A DNA stretch of 50,144 nt. Source: Oscillospiraceae bacterium. Its GTDB lineage: Bacteria; Bacillota; Clostridia; Oscillospirales; Ruminococcaceae. The notes below the pieces were generated by a model that was not told where the DNA came from, ran no database searches, and saw nothing but the letters and a program-made list of their open reading frames with translations. Of this stretch, positions 10,135 through 20,947 are shown in pieces (within the stretch, counting starts at the first letter, position 1; every line of letters begins with the position of its first letter). The stretch spans positions 1-50,144 of the forward strand of contig JAQVCU010000007.1 of assembly GCA_028689635.1 (NCBI GenBank), read 5' to 3'. The position numbers and the translations under genes were made by a program.

Positions 10135-10236
10135 AATATGACATAAATATCTCTCTTTCCAATTGGGATATGGCAAGAAGGCGGCCGCGCCACGCCGGGC
10201 GGCGGCCGGAAATAGAATCGATGAGGTGATTGGAAA

Positions 10237-11157
10237 ATGCTGAAATACTGCGTGAAACGGGCGCTGTCCATGCTGCTGACCCTGTTTTTGATCGCGACGG
10301 CTACTTTCTTCCTGATGCGGGCGATCCCCGGCGGCCCTTTTACCCGGGAGCGCACGCTGCCGCCCGAGGTGGAGAAGGTGCTGATGGAAAAATACAATCT
10401 GGACGCGCCGCTGATGGTGCAGTATAAGGATTATATCGTCGACCTGTTCCACGGGGATCTGGGCCCGTCTTTCCAGAAGGTCGGCGTGCGGGTCAACGAT
10501 ATGATCTCCGCAGGCTTTCCCATTTCCGCCAAAGTGGGAGGGATCGCCTCGCTGATGATCATTTTGGTGGGGATCCCGCTGGGTATTCTGGCGGCGCTGC
10601 GAAAAAATACCCTGCCCGACTACGTGGTCTCTATTTTGGCGACGGTCGGCATCACGGTGCCGAGCTTTGTCATCGGCGCGTTTATCATGTATGTGTTCGG
10701 GGAGCTTTTGGGCTGGATCCCAGCCGGCGGCCTGGATAACTGGAAGGGCTATATCGGGCCGGTGCTCGCCATCGGCGGTTTTTCCCTGGCCTTTGTCATC
10801 CGCCTGATGCGCTCGAGTATGCTGGAGGTGACCGGGCAGGATTATATCCGTACCGCCCGCGCCAACGGCCTTCCCGGCTATAAGATCGTCTTTAAGCACG
10901 CCATGAAAAACGCCCTGATCCCGGTGGTCACCTACATCGGCCCCATGGTGGCCTCCATCCTCACCGGTTCCTTCGTGGTGGAGAAGATCTTCGCCATCCC
11001 CGGCATGGGTAAATATTTCGTCGAGAGCATCACCAACCGAGACTACACGGTGATCATGGGGACGACCCTGTTCTTCGCGGCCCTGTATGTGGTGATGGTG
11101 TTCCTGGTGGATATCGCCTATGCGCTGATCGATCCGCGCATCAAGCTGAACGATTAA
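10237..11157 (+). CDS. oppB: Oligopeptide ABC transporter permease OppB
   Basis: Inner-membrane channel subunit of a peptide importer. 306 residues with about six membrane segments. The N-terminal TM helix is followed by AIPGGPF, typical of OppB and DppB, and the cytoplasmic coupling loop EVTGQDYIRTARANGLPG is the family EAA-type motif that contacts the ATPases. GAGGTG upstream of the ATG serves as ribosome site. First gene of a five-gene operon that contains both permeases, both ATPases and the binding protein. Confidence 0.92.
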   Translation: MLKYCVKRALSMLLTLFLIATATFFLMRAIPGGPFTRERTLPPEVEKVLMEKYNLDAPLMVQYKDYIVDLFHGDLGPSFQKVGVRVNDMISAGFPISAKVGGIASLMIILVGIPLGILAALRKNTLPDYVVSILATVGITVPSFVIGAFIMYVFGELLGWIPAGGLDNWKGYIGPVLAIGGFSLAFVIRLMRSSMLEVTGQDYIRTARANGLPGYKIVFKHAMKNALIPVVTYIGPMVASILTGSFVVEKIFAIPGMGKYFVESITNRDYTVIMGTTLFFAALYVVMVFLVDIAYALIDPRIKLND

Positions 11158-11171
11158 GGGGGGAAGAGACG

Positions 11172-12356
11172 ATGGAAAAGAAAGAATGGGAGTTTTTAGA
11201 CCGCGATCTCTCTGAGCTCAGTGAGAGCACCCGTCCCGGCCTTACCTATTGGGCGGACGTGTGGCGGCGTTTTTGTAAAAACAAGCTGGCCCTTTTGGGC
11301 CTTGTGATGTTGGTGACCATTGTGGCCTTTGCTGTGATCGGCCCCATGATGTCGCCCTATTCCTACTCCGACCAGACGTTGGAGATGGGGAATCTGCCGC
11401 CTACCCTGACGGCGACCGAGGTGCTGCCGGATACCTATGTTTATGTCCATCCGGAATACAAGCTGTTTTCCGTCAACCTGCAGGGAGAGATCCTCGGGAT
11501 TCCGGAGAGGGTGCGGGACGACAAGATGAGCCGCAAAGTGATCTATACCATCGACGGCCACGAGGTGGTGCTGGATTATTCCCTGGCCAAAAAGAACAAA
11601 AATGATCCCAGCGCCCAGAAATACCAGCTTTTTGTGGATGGAAACGAGGTCTCGATTACCCCGGTGAAAACCATGCACAACAAAACTTATATTTTCGGCA
11701 CCGATAAGCTGGGCCGCGACGTGTGGGTGCGAAACCTCTACGGCGCCCGCATTTCCCTGCTGGTGGGCGTGGTAGCTGCCCTGGTCACCGGCGTGATCGG
11801 CGTGATCTACGGCGGGATCTCCGGCTATGAGGGCGGACGCGTCGACAACATCATGATGCGCATTGTCGACCTGATCAATTCCATCCCGCTGATGCTCATC
11901 GTGATCCTGATCTCCGTGGTGCTTACCGGCGGGCTTACCACCATCATCCTCACCATAGGGCTGGTGTACTGGGTAAGCATGGCGCGGCAGGTGCGCGGCC
12001 AGGTGCTCAGCCTCAAAGAGCAAGAATTCGTGCTGGCGGCAAGGACCCTGGGGGCCTCCAAATGGCGTATCATCATGCGCCACCTGATCCCCAACGCCCT
12101 GGGGCCCATCATCGTCTCCATGATGATGAGCATTCCCCAGGCCATCTTTACGGAATCCTTCCTGAGCTTTATCGGCCTGGGCGTTTCCGCCCCCATGGCC
12201 TCCTGGGGAACACTGGCCAGCGACGCCCTGGGTGGGATCCGTTCCTATCCGTATCTGCTGATCATCCCCTCCGTTTCCATCGCCCTGACCATGTTCGCCT
12301 TTAACTTTGTGGGCGACGGCCTGCGGGATGCGTTGGATCCCAAACTGCGGAAATGA
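11172..12356 (+). CDS. oppC: Oligopeptide ABC transporter permease OppC
   Basis: Second permease of the peptide importer. A cytoplasmic N terminus (LTYWADVWRRFCKNK) precedes TM1, and the family motif FGTDKLGRDVWVR and the coupling loop EQEFVLAARTLGAS are present. At 394 residues it is about 90-100 longer than the usual OppC; the extra length is a hydrophilic stretch (about residues 65-165) between TM1 and the GTDKLGRD motif, predicted outside the membrane. The start follows a GGGGGGAAGAG ribosome site 14 bases after oppB. Confidence 0.92.
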   Translation: MEKKEWEFLDRDLSELSESTRPGLTYWADVWRRFCKNKLALLGLVMLVTIVAFAVIGPMMSPYSYSDQTLEMGNLPPTLTATEVLPDTYVYVHPEYKLFSVNLQGEILGIPERVRDDKMSRKVIYTIDGHEVVLDYSLAKKNKNDPSAQKYQLFVDGNEVSITPVKTMHNKTYIFGTDKLGRDVWVRNLYGARISLLVGVVAALVTGVIGVIYGGISGYEGGRVDNIMMRIVDLINSIPLMLIVILISVVLTGGLTTIILTIGLVYWVSMARQVRGQVLSLKEQEFVLAARTLGASKWRIIMRHLIPNALGPIIVSMMMSIPQAIFTESFLSFIGLGVSAPMASWGTLASDALGGIRSYPYLLIIPSVSIALTMFAFNFVGDGLRDALDPKLRK

Positions 12357-12389
12357 CGGAAAAACTGAGAAGAGCAGGAGGAGAAGCTG

Positions 12390-13403
12390 ATGAGCGAAAA
12401 TGAAAAACTTCTGGAAGTCAAAAACCTCAGGACGTCTTTTTTCACCCACGTGGGTGAAGTCAAAGCAGTCCGGGACGTGAGCTTCCATCTGGATAAAGGA
12501 GAGATCCTGGGCATCGTCGGGGAATCCGGCAGCGGAAAAAGCGTCACCTGCATGTCGGTGATGCGCCTGCTGCAGGATCCGGGCCGCATTATCGGCGGCG
12601 AGATCCTGTACGAGGGCGAGGATCTGGTGAAAAAAAGCGAAAAGGAGATGCGCCGCATCCGCGGCGAGAAGATCTCCATGGTCTTTCAGGACCCCATGAC
12701 CGCTATGAACCCGGTGTTTACCGTGGGCAACCAGATGATCGAGGTCATCCGCCAGCACCGGAACGTAAACAAAAAAGAGGCTCATGACATCGCGGTCAAG
12801 ATGTTGGGATTGGTGGGGATCCCCTCCCCGGAGGAGCGGATGAAAAACTATCCCCACGAATTTTCCGGCGGCATGCGCCAGCGTGCGATGATCGCCATGG
12901 CCCTTTCCTGCGGCCCGGATCTGCTGATCGCCGACGAGCCCACCACCGCCCTGGATGTGACCATCCAGGCCCAGGTGCTGGATCTGATGAAGGATCTGCA
13001 GCAAAAGACCGGTACGGCCATTATCCTGATCACCCACGATCTGGGCGTGATCGCCGAGACTTGCCGGCGGGTGCTGGTAATGTACGGCGGGATGCTTTTG
13101 GAGAGCGGCACGGTGGAGGAGATCTTCCATCATCCGGGGAACCCCTATACCTTGGGCCTGCTGCGTTCGGTGCCCAACCCCGAAAAGAGCCGGGACCGCC
13201 TGGAGCCGATCCCCGGTTCCCCGCCCGACCTGATCCGGCCGCCGGAGGGATGCCCTTTCTGTTACCGCTGCAAATATGCCATGAACAAATGCGTGAAAGA
13301 GATCCCACCTCTGTTCGATCTCTCCGAGACCCATCAGTCCCGGTGCTGGCTGCTCCATCCGGACGCGCCGGCTACCGACGCTTTTGAGAAGGAGGGGAAA
13401 TAG
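12390..13403 (+). CDS. oppD: Oligopeptide ABC transporter ATPase OppD
   Basis: First of two ATPases powering the importer. Seen: Walker [10 protein letters not shown], signature FSGGMRQR, Walker [13 protein letters not shown], switch H in THDLG, and the peptide-transporter C-terminal cysteine cluster ([14 protein letters not shown] plus a final C) expected to bind iron-sulfur in this subfamily. 337 residues. It is the only gene in the window that appears to end in TAG (13401-13403). The next codon, TTG, is the oppF start in the same frame, so reading that TAG would fuse OppD to OppF. Confidence 0.93.
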   Translation: MSENEKLLEVKNLRTSFFTHVGEVKAVRDVSFHLDKGEILGIVGESGSGKSVTCMSVMRLLQDPGRIIGGEILYEGEDLVKKSEKEMRRIRGEKISMVFQDPMTAMNPVFTVGNQMIEVIRQHRNVNKKEAHDIAVKMLGLVGIPSPEERMKNYPHEFSGGMRQRAMIAMALSCGPDLLIADEPTTALDVTIQAQVLDLMKDLQQKTGTAIILITHDLGVIAETCRRVLVMYGGMLLESGTVEEIFHHPGNPYTLGLLRSVPNPEKSRDRLEPIPGSPPDLIRPPEGCPFCYRCKYAMNKCVKEIPPLFDLSETHQSRCWLLHPDAPATDAFEKEGK

Positions 13404-14384
<981 letters not shown>

Positions 14385-14435
14385 TGTCTTCCCGAATTTT
14401 CGGGTGAGATAAAAAGATTATTGGAGGATATCAAG

Positions 14436-16088
14436 ATGAGAAAAATTGCCCTTTTGTTGGCAATGGTCATGCTGGTCTCCGTGTTTGCCGCCTGCGGCAC
14501 CACGACAAGCAGCAGTACGCCCGCTGGCGACAGCAGCAGTTCCACTCCCGCGGTGAGCGGGGATGACCTGGCCAACACCCTGGTCTACAATCTGGGGGCC
14601 GACCCCAAAACCATCGATCCCGGCCTGAACTCCGCTGTCGATGGCAGCCACATCATCAACAATACCTTTGAAGGCCTGTACCGTGACCGCGGAAACGGCG
14701 CTCCTGAACCCGCCATGGCCGAGAGCGTGGATATCTCCGAGGATGAGACGGTCTACACCTTCCATCTGAGAGACGCCAAATGGTCCGACGGCAAGCCCGT
14801 GACCGCCGCCGATTTTGTGTTCGCCTGGAGACGTGCGGTGGATCCCGCTACGGCTTCCGAATACGGATACATCCTGGCCCCCATCAAAAACGCTACCGCC
14901 ATCAACAACGGCGAAATGGCGGCTGAAGAGCTGGGCGCTGTCGCCGTCGATGAAAAGACCCTGGAAGTCACCCTGGAAAACCCCACCGGCTATTTCCTGG
15001 ATCTGACCGGTTTTGCCACCCTGATGCCTCTGCGTGAAGATGTTGTCGGCAGCGATGTCGAGGGCACCTGGGCAAAAGATCCTGCGAAAACTGTCAGCAA
15101 CGGCCCCTTTGTCGTCAGCGAGTATGTGATGAACGACCGTCTGGTGCTGACCAAAAACCCGGAATATTGGAACGCTGAGAACGTGAAGCTGGAGAAGATC
15201 ATCGCTAAAATGATCGCGGAAGAATCCACCGCCCTTACCGCTTTCCGCACCGGCGAGCTGGATCTGATCGACCACGTTCCCGCTGAGGAGATCCCCCAGA
15301 TGGTGGCTTCCGGCGAGTGTGAGATCTATCCCAGAATCGGCACCTCTTTCTATGTCCTCAACACCCAGACTCCGGCGCTTTCCGACATTCGCGTCCGCAA
15401 AGCCCTGAACCTGGCTGTGGACCGTACCGCGCTCACGGAGCAGATCACCCGCGCCGGTGAGACCCCGGCCATGGGCTTTGTACCCTACGGCTTCCCGGAC
15501 GCCGACGGCAAAGATTTCCGTGAGACCGCCGGTAATTATTATCTCTCCGCCACCGCCGATGTGGAGCAGGCCAAAGCCCTGCTGGCAGAGGCCGGTTACC
15601 CCGACGGCGAAGGCCTGCCGGAGCTGGAGATCCTCTACAACACCACCGAGGTCAATAAGTCCATCGCCGAGGCCCTGCAGTCCATGTGGGAGCAGATCGG
15701 CGTGAAAGCGAAACTGACCAACCAGGAGTGGGCGGTGTTCCAGAACACCAGATTGAACCTGCAGTACAACGGCATCTCCTGCCACGGCTGGAGCGGCGAC
15801 TACCTGGATCCCCAGACTTTCCTCGATATGTTCATCAGCGGCAACGTACAGTCCGGCAACGGCTATGCCAACCCGGAATACGACGCTCAGATGGAGATCG
15901 GTATGGCGGCTTCCGGCAAGACCCGTTTCGACGCTTTCTATGCCGCGGAGAAGATCCTGATGGAGGACGCGTATGTGGTGCCCCTGTACTTCAACGTGAC
16001 CCCCATGATGTGCAATGAAAACTTTACCGGCTGGTATTTCTCCCCCACCGAGAAATTCTGGTTCGGCGACGCGGAGATCACCCGCTAA
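14436..16088 (+). CDS. oppA: Oligopeptide-binding lipoprotein OppA
   Basis: Extracellular substrate-binding protein of solute-binding family 5, lipid-anchored. I chose ATG 14436: GGAGG lies nine bases upstream and the protein then begins with a signal peptide (RKIALLLAMVMLV) and lipobox VFAAC. A TTG at 14421 is inside the ribosome site. A serine/threonine-rich linker follows the cysteine. 550 residues. Family features include AEPATAMAESVDIS-like N-lobe text and LRDAKWSDGKPVTAADFVFAW near residue 110 (split here by normal variation). Placed last in the operon, before a strong terminator. Confidence 0.92.
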   Translation: MRKIALLLAMVMLVSVFAACGTTTSSSTPAGDSSSSTPAVSGDDLANTLVYNLGADPKTIDPGLNSAVDGSHIINNTFEGLYRDRGNGAPEPAMAESVDISEDETVYTFHLRDAKWSDGKPVTAADFVFAWRRAVDPATASEYGYILAPIKNATAINNGEMAAEELGAVAVDEKTLEVTLENPTGYFLDLTGFATLMPLREDVVGSDVEGTWAKDPAKTVSNGPFVVSEYVMNDRLVLTKNPEYWNAENVKLEKIIAKMIAEESTALTAFRTGELDLIDHVPAEEIPQMVASGECEIYPRIGTSFYVLNTQTPALSDIRVRKALNLAVDRTALTEQITRAGETPAMGFVPYGFPDADGKDFRETAGNYYLSATADVEQAKALLAEAGYPDGEGLPELEILYNTTEVNKSIAEALQSMWEQIGVKAKLTNQEWAVFQNTRLNLQYNGISCHGWSGDYLDPQTFLDMFISGNVQSGNGYANPEYDAQMEIGMAASGKTRFDAFYAAEKILMEDAYVVPLYFNVTPMMCNENFTGWYFSPTEKFWFGDAEITR

Positions 16089-16108
16089 CCCTTTTATCCG
16101 GATAACAG

Positions 16109-16144
16109 ACAGCCGCAGGCCAACGGGCCTGCGGCTGTTTTGCT
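16109..16144 (+). terminator. Rho-independent terminator of opp
   Basis: A 13-base perfect stem (16109-16121 with 16126-16138, ACAGCCGCAGGCC arm), AACG loop, then TTTTGCTTT. It lies 20 bases after the oppA stop. Confidence 0.9.
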
Positions 16145-16293
16145 TTGCGGGAAAATCAGGACGCTTTATCCGCGCCGTTTTCCGCTTCGTCGGGGAAGGA
16201 CTGCGCCGGGTCTTTTGCAGGTTACCGCCCCTGTGCGGACAAAGAAAGAACGCCGCATGGAAATTGGGTGAAGGGAAGAAGAAAAGGAAGCGA

Positions 16294-16322
16294 TTGCGTT
16301 TTTCATTAGAATACCGTATAAT
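16294..16322 (+). promoter_or_regulatory. Sigma-A promoter for valS
   Basis: TTGCGT, 17-base spacer, perfect TATAAT. The predicted leader to the valS ATG is about 90 bases. I found no T-box specifier structure or GGUGG-type T-box sequence in it. Confidence 0.75.
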
Positions 16323-16416
16323 ACTTTTTAGCGATTTTCGCCGCCCAAAACACATGGGCAAATTTTGGACGCTGAGAGGCCGTTGACATGGCTGACGGCG
16401 GACAAGGAGGAGAAAC

Positions 16417-19041
16417 ATGAGAAAAGAACTGGAAAAAGTTTACGACCCCAAGCAGGTGGAGGACCGCACCTACCAATTCTGGCTGGACGGCGGCTACTTC
16501 CACGCAAAGCCCAACCCGGACAAAAAGCCTTATACCATCGTCATCCCGCCGCCCAACGTGACCGGGCAGCTGCACATGGGTCACGCCCTTGACGAGACCT
16601 TGCAGGATATCCTCATCCGATGGAAACGGATGCAGGGCTATGAGGCCCTGTGGATGCCGGGCACCGACCACGCCGCCATCGCCACCGAGGCGAAGGTAGT
16701 GGCCGCCATGAAAGAAGAAGGGCTGACCAAAGAGATGCTGGGCCGCGAAAAGTTTTTGGAGCGGGCCTGGGAATGGAAAGAGAAATATGAAAGCCGCATC
16801 CTCAGCCAGCTGAAAAAGCTGGGCTCCTCCTGCGACTGGGACCGCCTGCGTTTTACCATGGACGAGGGCTGTTCCAAAGCCGTAAAAGAGGTGTTCCTGC
16901 GGCTGTATGATAAAGGGCTCATCTACCGCGGCGAGCGCATCATCAACTGGTGCCCCCACTGCAAGACCTCCCTTTCTGACGCGGAGGTAGAGTACGAGGA
17001 AAAAGCGGGCGCCTTCTGGCACATCCGCTACCCCATTGCCGATGGCAGCGGGTATATTGAGGTTGCCACCACCCGGCCGGAGACCATGCTGGGCGATACC
17101 GCCGTGGCGGTGCATCCCGACGATGAGCGCTACAGGCAGCTGGTGGGGAAAAACGTGATCCTTCCCCTGGTGAACAAGGAGATCCCCGTGGTGGCGGACA
17201 CCTATGTGGAGATGGATTTTGGAACCGGCGTGGTCAAGATCACCCCTGCCCACGACCCCAACGATTTCGAGGTGGGCCTGCGGCATAACCTGCCGGTCAT
17301 CAACATCTTTACCGAGGATGCGCACATCTGCGAGGGCTGGGGAAAATATTCCGGCATGGACCGCAACGAAGCCAGAAAAGCCATTGTGGCGGATCTGGAG
17401 GCCGGCGGGTACCTGCTGGAGACCGAGGACTACAAGCATAATGTGGGCACCTGCTACCGCTGCGGCACCGTGGTGGAGCCGAGGGTTTCCAAACAGTGGT
17501 TCGTCAAGATGGAACCCCTGGCGAAGCCCGCCATCGAGGCCGTGCAAAGAGGGGACACCCGCTTTGTGCCGGACCGCTTTGATAAGATCTATTACCACTG
17601 GCTGGAGGAGATCCGCGATTGGTGTATCTCCCGTCAGATCTGGTGGGGACACCGGATCCCCGCTTATTACTGCGACGACTGCGGCGAGCTGGTGGTGGCC
17701 GGGGAAACCCCGAATACCTGCCCGAAGTGCGGTGGGAGCCATTTCACCCAGGATCCGGATACCCTGGATACCTGGTTCTCCTCTGCCCTGTGGCCTTTTT
17801 CTACCCTGGGTTGGCCGGATAAGACCCCGGAGCTGGATTATTTTTATCCCACGGACACCCTGGTCACCGGCTACGACATCATCTTTTTCTGGGTGGTGCG
17901 CATGATGTTCTCCGGTTTGGAGCACATGGGGGCGGCGCCTTTTAAAACGGTGCTGATCCACGGTCTGGTGCGGGACGCCCAGGGGAGGAAAATGAGCAAA
18001 TCCCTGGGCAACGGCATCGATCCGCTGGTCATCATCGACCAATATGGCGCCGACGCCCTGCGCTTTATGCTGGCCACCGGCAACAGCCCCGGCAACGACC
18101 TGCGCTTCTCGGAGGAGAAGGTGAAGGCCAGCCGGAACTTTGCCAACAAAATCTGGAACGCCACCCGCTTTATCCTCATGAACCTTCCGGAGGAGATCAC
18201 GGAGCCTTCTTTGCCTGCGGCGCTGCAGACAGAGGATAAATGGGTGCTGAGCAAGTACAACACCCTGGTTCGGGAAGTGACCGAGAACCTGGATAAATTT
18301 GAACTGGGCATCGCCGTGCAGAAGCTGTACGACTTTACCTGGGATATTTACTGCGACTGGTACATTGAGCTGACCAAGACCCGCATCGCCGCCGGCGGGG
18401 AGACCGCAAAATCCGCCCAGCAGGTGCTGGTTTACGTGATGAACGGTATCCTCAAAATGCTGCATCCGGTCATGCCCTTTATCACCGAGGAGATCTGGCA
18501 GGCCATCCCCAACGACAGCGAGAGCATCATGGTGGCCAAATGGCCGGAATATCGCGAAGATCTCGACTTTAAGGCGGAGGAGCAGGCCTTTGAAAAGATC
18601 ATGAGCGTGATCAAGGCTGTGCGCAACCGCCGGGCCGAGATGAACGTCCCGCCCAGCAAAAAAGCCCATGTCTATATTGCCACCGCTTTCGGGGATATCT
18701 TCCGCAGCGGCGCGCCCTTTATGGAACGGCTGGCTTCCGCCTCCCATGTGGAGGTGGCCGAGAGCTGGGAGATCCCCGGCGCGGTGCAGGTGGTTACCGA
18801 CGCCGCCCGCTGCTTTATCCCCATGGATGAGCTCATCGACCTGGCCAAGGAGACGGAGCGCCTGGAAAAGGAGAAAAAGGCCTGCGAGAAGGATATCGCC
18901 ATGTTTGAGGGCAAGCTCTCCAACCAGAATTTCTTGGCCAAAGCGCCGCAAAACGTTGTGGAGGCGGAACGGCAGAAGCTGGATAAGCTGAAGGAACGCC
19001 TGGCGAAGATCGAAGAGAGCATCAACGCCCTGAAAAAATAA
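16417..19041 (+). CDS. valS: Valyl-tRNA synthetase
   Basis: Charges tRNA-Val. 874 residues, typical of bacterial ValRS. The class I signatures are [15 protein letters not shown] (HIGH equivalent, near residues 47-61) and KMSKSLGN (near 527). The CP1 editing domain lies between, with [13 protein letters not shown]. Zinc-ribbon cysteines CDDCGELV...CPKCGG are present, and the C terminus is a basic coiled coil (about residues 810-874) as expected. AAGGAGG lies just before the ATG. Paired with folC downstream, a common Firmicute arrangement. Confidence 0.97.
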   Translation: MRKELEKVYDPKQVEDRTYQFWLDGGYFHAKPNPDKKPYTIVIPPPNVTGQLHMGHALDETLQDILIRWKRMQGYEALWMPGTDHAAIATEAKVVAAMKEEGLTKEMLGREKFLERAWEWKEKYESRILSQLKKLGSSCDWDRLRFTMDEGCSKAVKEVFLRLYDKGLIYRGERIINWCPHCKTSLSDAEVEYEEKAGAFWHIRYPIADGSGYIEVATTRPETMLGDTAVAVHPDDERYRQLVGKNVILPLVNKEIPVVADTYVEMDFGTGVVKITPAHDPNDFEVGLRHNLPVINIFTEDAHICEGWGKYSGMDRNEARKAIVADLEAGGYLLETEDYKHNVGTCYRCGTVVEPRVSKQWFVKMEPLAKPAIEAVQRGDTRFVPDRFDKIYYHWLEEIRDWCISRQIWWGHRIPAYYCDDCGELVVAGETPNTCPKCGGSHFTQDPDTLDTWFSSALWPFSTLGWPDKTPELDYFYPTDTLVTGYDIIFFWVVRMMFSGLEHMGAAPFKTVLIHGLVRDAQGRKMSKSLGNGIDPLVIIDQYGADALRFMLATGNSPGNDLRFSEEKVKASRNFANKIWNATRFILMNLPEEITEPSLPAALQTEDKWVLSKYNTLVREVTENLDKFELGIAVQKLYDFTWDIYCDWYIELTKTRIAAGGETAKSAQQVLVYVMNGILKMLHPVMPFITEEIWQAIPNDSESIMVAKWPEYREDLDFKAEEQAFEKIMSVIKAVRNRRAEMNVPPSKKAHVYIATAFGDIFRSGAPFMERLASASHVEVAESWEIPGAVQVVTDAARCFIPMDELIDLAKETERLEKEKKACEKDIAMFEGKLSNQNFLAKAPQNVVEAERQKLDKLKERLAKIEESINALKK

Positions 19042-19053
19042 TCTCCCGCCCAC

Positions 19054-19083
19054 AAAGGCCGCCGCACCTGCGGCGGCCTTTGC
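19054..19083 (+). terminator. Stem-loop after valS, probably partial terminator
   Basis: A 12-13-base GC-rich stem (19054-19066 with 19069-19081) ends in only three or four T residues, so termination may be incomplete and folC may be co-transcribed. Confidence 0.5.
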
Positions 19084-19135
19084 CGCGCAGGGAGGATCTG
19101 CTCTCGATCGCGGGAGCGCCCAAGGAGGCGGCAAT

Positions 19136-20437
19136 ATGACCTGTCAGGAAGCGGAAGCATATTTTCATTCCTTCCGTCGTTTTAAAAAGGTGCCCGGGCT
19201 TTCCCCCATCCGCGCGCTGTTGGCAAAGCTGGGGCACCCGGAGGAGGGCCTGCGGTTTCTCCATGTGGCCGGGACCAACGGCAAGGGTTCGGTCTGCGCC
19301 ATGTGTGCCTCGGCCCTGAGGGAGGCCGGCTACCGCACGGGGCTGTTCATCTCCCCCTTTGTGATCAATTTCCGGGAGCGGATGCAGGTGGACGGCCGCA
19401 TGATCGGGGAGGAGGAACTGGCGTCGCTGGTGCAGGGCGTCCGCCCTGCTATGGAGGAGCTTTTGGCCGAGGGGGTAAGCCTTTCGGAGTTTGAGGCGGT
19501 GACCGCAGCGGGCCTTGTATGGTTCGCCCGCCAACAATGCGATGTCGTTTGCCTTGAGGTTGGCCTTGGCGGCCGGTTTGACGCCACCAACGTCATCCCG
19601 CGCTCCCTGGTTTCGGTCATCGCCTCCATTGGGCTTGACCACACCGATATCCTGGGGGATACGCTGGAAAAGATCGCCTTTGAAAAATGCGGCATCCTGC
19701 GGCGGGGCGGGGTGACGGTGTGCGGCCCCGGGCAAGAGCCCGAGGCGTTGGCGGTCATCATGGAGCGCTGCGCCCAGGAGGAAAACCGCCTTGTCATCCC
19801 GGGGGCGGCGTCGGCCCAGGTACAAGAGAGCGGCGTGCTGGGCAGCCGCGTCCAATACGGCGGTCTGGAACTGACGATCCCGCTGGGCGGGCGGCACCAG
19901 ATCTCCAACTGTCTGACAGCGGTGGAGGCCCTGAAGGTGCTGAGGACCGAAGGATTCGTAATCTCTGATAAAAATATTACAGACGGGATAAAAAATGTGC
20001 GGTTTCCCGCCCGGATGGAGTGCTTTTCCCGCCGGCCGCTGGTCATTTTAGACGGCGCCCACAACCCGGACGGATGCCGGGCGCTGGCAGCGGCGCTGGA
20101 GGAGTTCCCCCGGGAGCGGGTCTCGGTGATCATGGGGATGCTGGCGGATAAGGATACAGCCGGTTCGACGGCCCTGGTCGCCGCCCGGGCCGGGCGCTTT
20201 TGGGCGGTGACGCCGCCGGGCCCCCGGGCTCTGCCCGCCGGGGAGCTGGCTGTGCTGGCGCGGGCGTACTGCCCGCAGACGGCGGCGGCCGATAGCCTTG
20301 GCTCCGCGCTGGAGCAGGCCCTAAAAGCGGCGGGGGAAGAGGACGCCGTCTTTATCTGCGGCTCCCTTTATCTGGCGGCGGAGATCCGCCCACTGCTGCA
20401 AAGCCGTTTTCCCGCCTTGCAGGATACGACAAAATAA
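19136..20437 (+). CDS. folC: Bifunctional folylpolyglutamate synthase / dihydrofolate synthase
   Basis: Adds glutamate to dihydropteroate and to reduced folates. 433 residues. The ATP-binding P-loop AGTNGKGSV is at about residues 44-52, GLDHTDILG near 163-171, and the second-domain motif LDGAHNPDG near 304-312. CAAGGAGG precedes the ATG. It lies 94 bases after valS with a weak stem-loop between, so it is probably expressed from the valS promoter. A good terminator follows. Confidence 0.94.
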   Translation: MTCQEAEAYFHSFRRFKKVPGLSPIRALLAKLGHPEEGLRFLHVAGTNGKGSVCAMCASALREAGYRTGLFISPFVINFRERMQVDGRMIGEEELASLVQGVRPAMEELLAEGVSLSEFEAVTAAGLVWFARQQCDVVCLEVGLGGRFDATNVIPRSLVSVIASIGLDHTDILGDTLEKIAFEKCGILRRGGVTVCGPGQEPEALAVIMERCAQEENRLVIPGAASAQVQESGVLGSRVQYGGLELTIPLGGRHQISNCLTAVEALKVLRTEGFVISDKNITDGIKNVRFPARMECFSRRPLVILDGAHNPDGCRALAAALEEFPRERVSVIMGMLADKDTAGSTALVAARAGRFWAVTPPGPRALPAGELAVLARAYCPQTAAADSLGSALEQALKAAGEEDAVFICGSLYLAAEIRPLLQSRFPALQDTTK

Positions 20438-20441
20438 AAAG

Positions 20442-20528
20442 GGAACAGCCTGCCTGTTCCGACAAATTTTTCAGACGAAAGCCCTTATTCTGGTAGATGG
20501 TATCTGCCGGGATAAGGGCTTCTTTTTT
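20442..20528 (+). terminator. Terminator region after folC
   Basis: Two hairpins in series. The first (GGAACAG/CTGTTCC, 20442-20460) has a weak T tail. The second pairs AAGCCCTTAT at 20479-20488 with ATAAGGGCTT at 20512-20521 and is followed by CTTTTTTG, a good intrinsic terminator separating folC from the sporulation operon. Confidence 0.85.
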
Positions 20529-20602
20529 GTTGGCTGCGAACAGCCGTTGTTTTGTATATTTTACGAGGATTATTACTGATTGGATCAGAAAGGACGGATA
20601 AC

Positions 20603-20947
20603 ATGGACGTGCAGCTGACGGTGGAGGAAGAGACGATGACGGCCTTCCTCTCCGGGGAGATCGACCATCACGGCGCCGGGGAGATCCGCCGGAAGATCGA
20701 CGAAATGGCGCAGCGGGTGCGGCCCCAAAAGATGATCCTGGATTTTGGGGGCGTCACGTTTATGGATAGCTCCGGCATCGGGCTGGTGATGGGGCGCTAC
20801 CGGCTGCTGCAAAGCTTTGGCGGGGCGCTGTGCCTGCGCCATGTCTCTTCGCCGCTGAAAAAGGTGATGCGCCTGGCGGGGCTTGACCGCATCGCGCAGA
20901 TAGAGGACACCCGGCCCGGGGAAAAACAGGAGGGGAAAAGATCATGA
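20603..20947 (+). CDS. spoIIAA: Anti-sigma-F factor antagonist SpoIIAA
   Basis: STAS-domain protein that, when dephosphorylated in the forespore, releases sigma-F from SpoIIAB. 114 residues from ATG 20603, chosen because AAAGGA lies upstream and the protein then begins MDVQLTVEEE; an upstream in-frame start at 20552 adds a segment foreign to the family. The phosphorylation motif MDSSGIGLVMGRY lies near residues 54-66. The TGA overlaps the spoIIAB ATG (ATGA). No clear sigma-H promoter could be fixed upstream. Confidence 0.95.
   Translation: MDVQLTVEEETMTAFLSGEIDHHGAGEIRRKIDEMAQRVRPQKMILDFGGVTFMDSSGIGLVMGRYRLLQSFGGALCLRHVSSPLKKVMRLAGLDRIAQIEDTRPGEKQEGKRS

Larger units (their letters stand above)
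9770..10236. other. AT-rich intergenic region upstream of opp
   Basis: About 467 bases with no gene I trust. The stretch is visibly richer in A and T, with many A-runs, than the flanking genes. One open frame at 9791-10141 lacks a ribosome site, resembles nothing known to me and has a composition unlike the neighbours. The right third holds the opp promoter and a short palindrome; the left two thirds show no structure I can name. Confidence 0.6.

Noticed and set aside
9791-10141. Open frame of 116 codons between the pyr and opp operons
   Set aside because: No ribosome site, no recognisable domain, AT-rich composition unlike the genes, and it overlaps the opp promoter.
16145-16416. T-box riboswitch upstream of valS
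   Set aside because: The predicted leader after the TATAAT promoter is only about 90 bases, and I see no T-box sequence or antiterminator structure.
20529-20602. Sigma-H promoter for spoIIAA
   Set aside because: An AGGATTATT box exists near 20565, but a matching -10 box would overlap the ribosome site and place the transcript start at the ATG.
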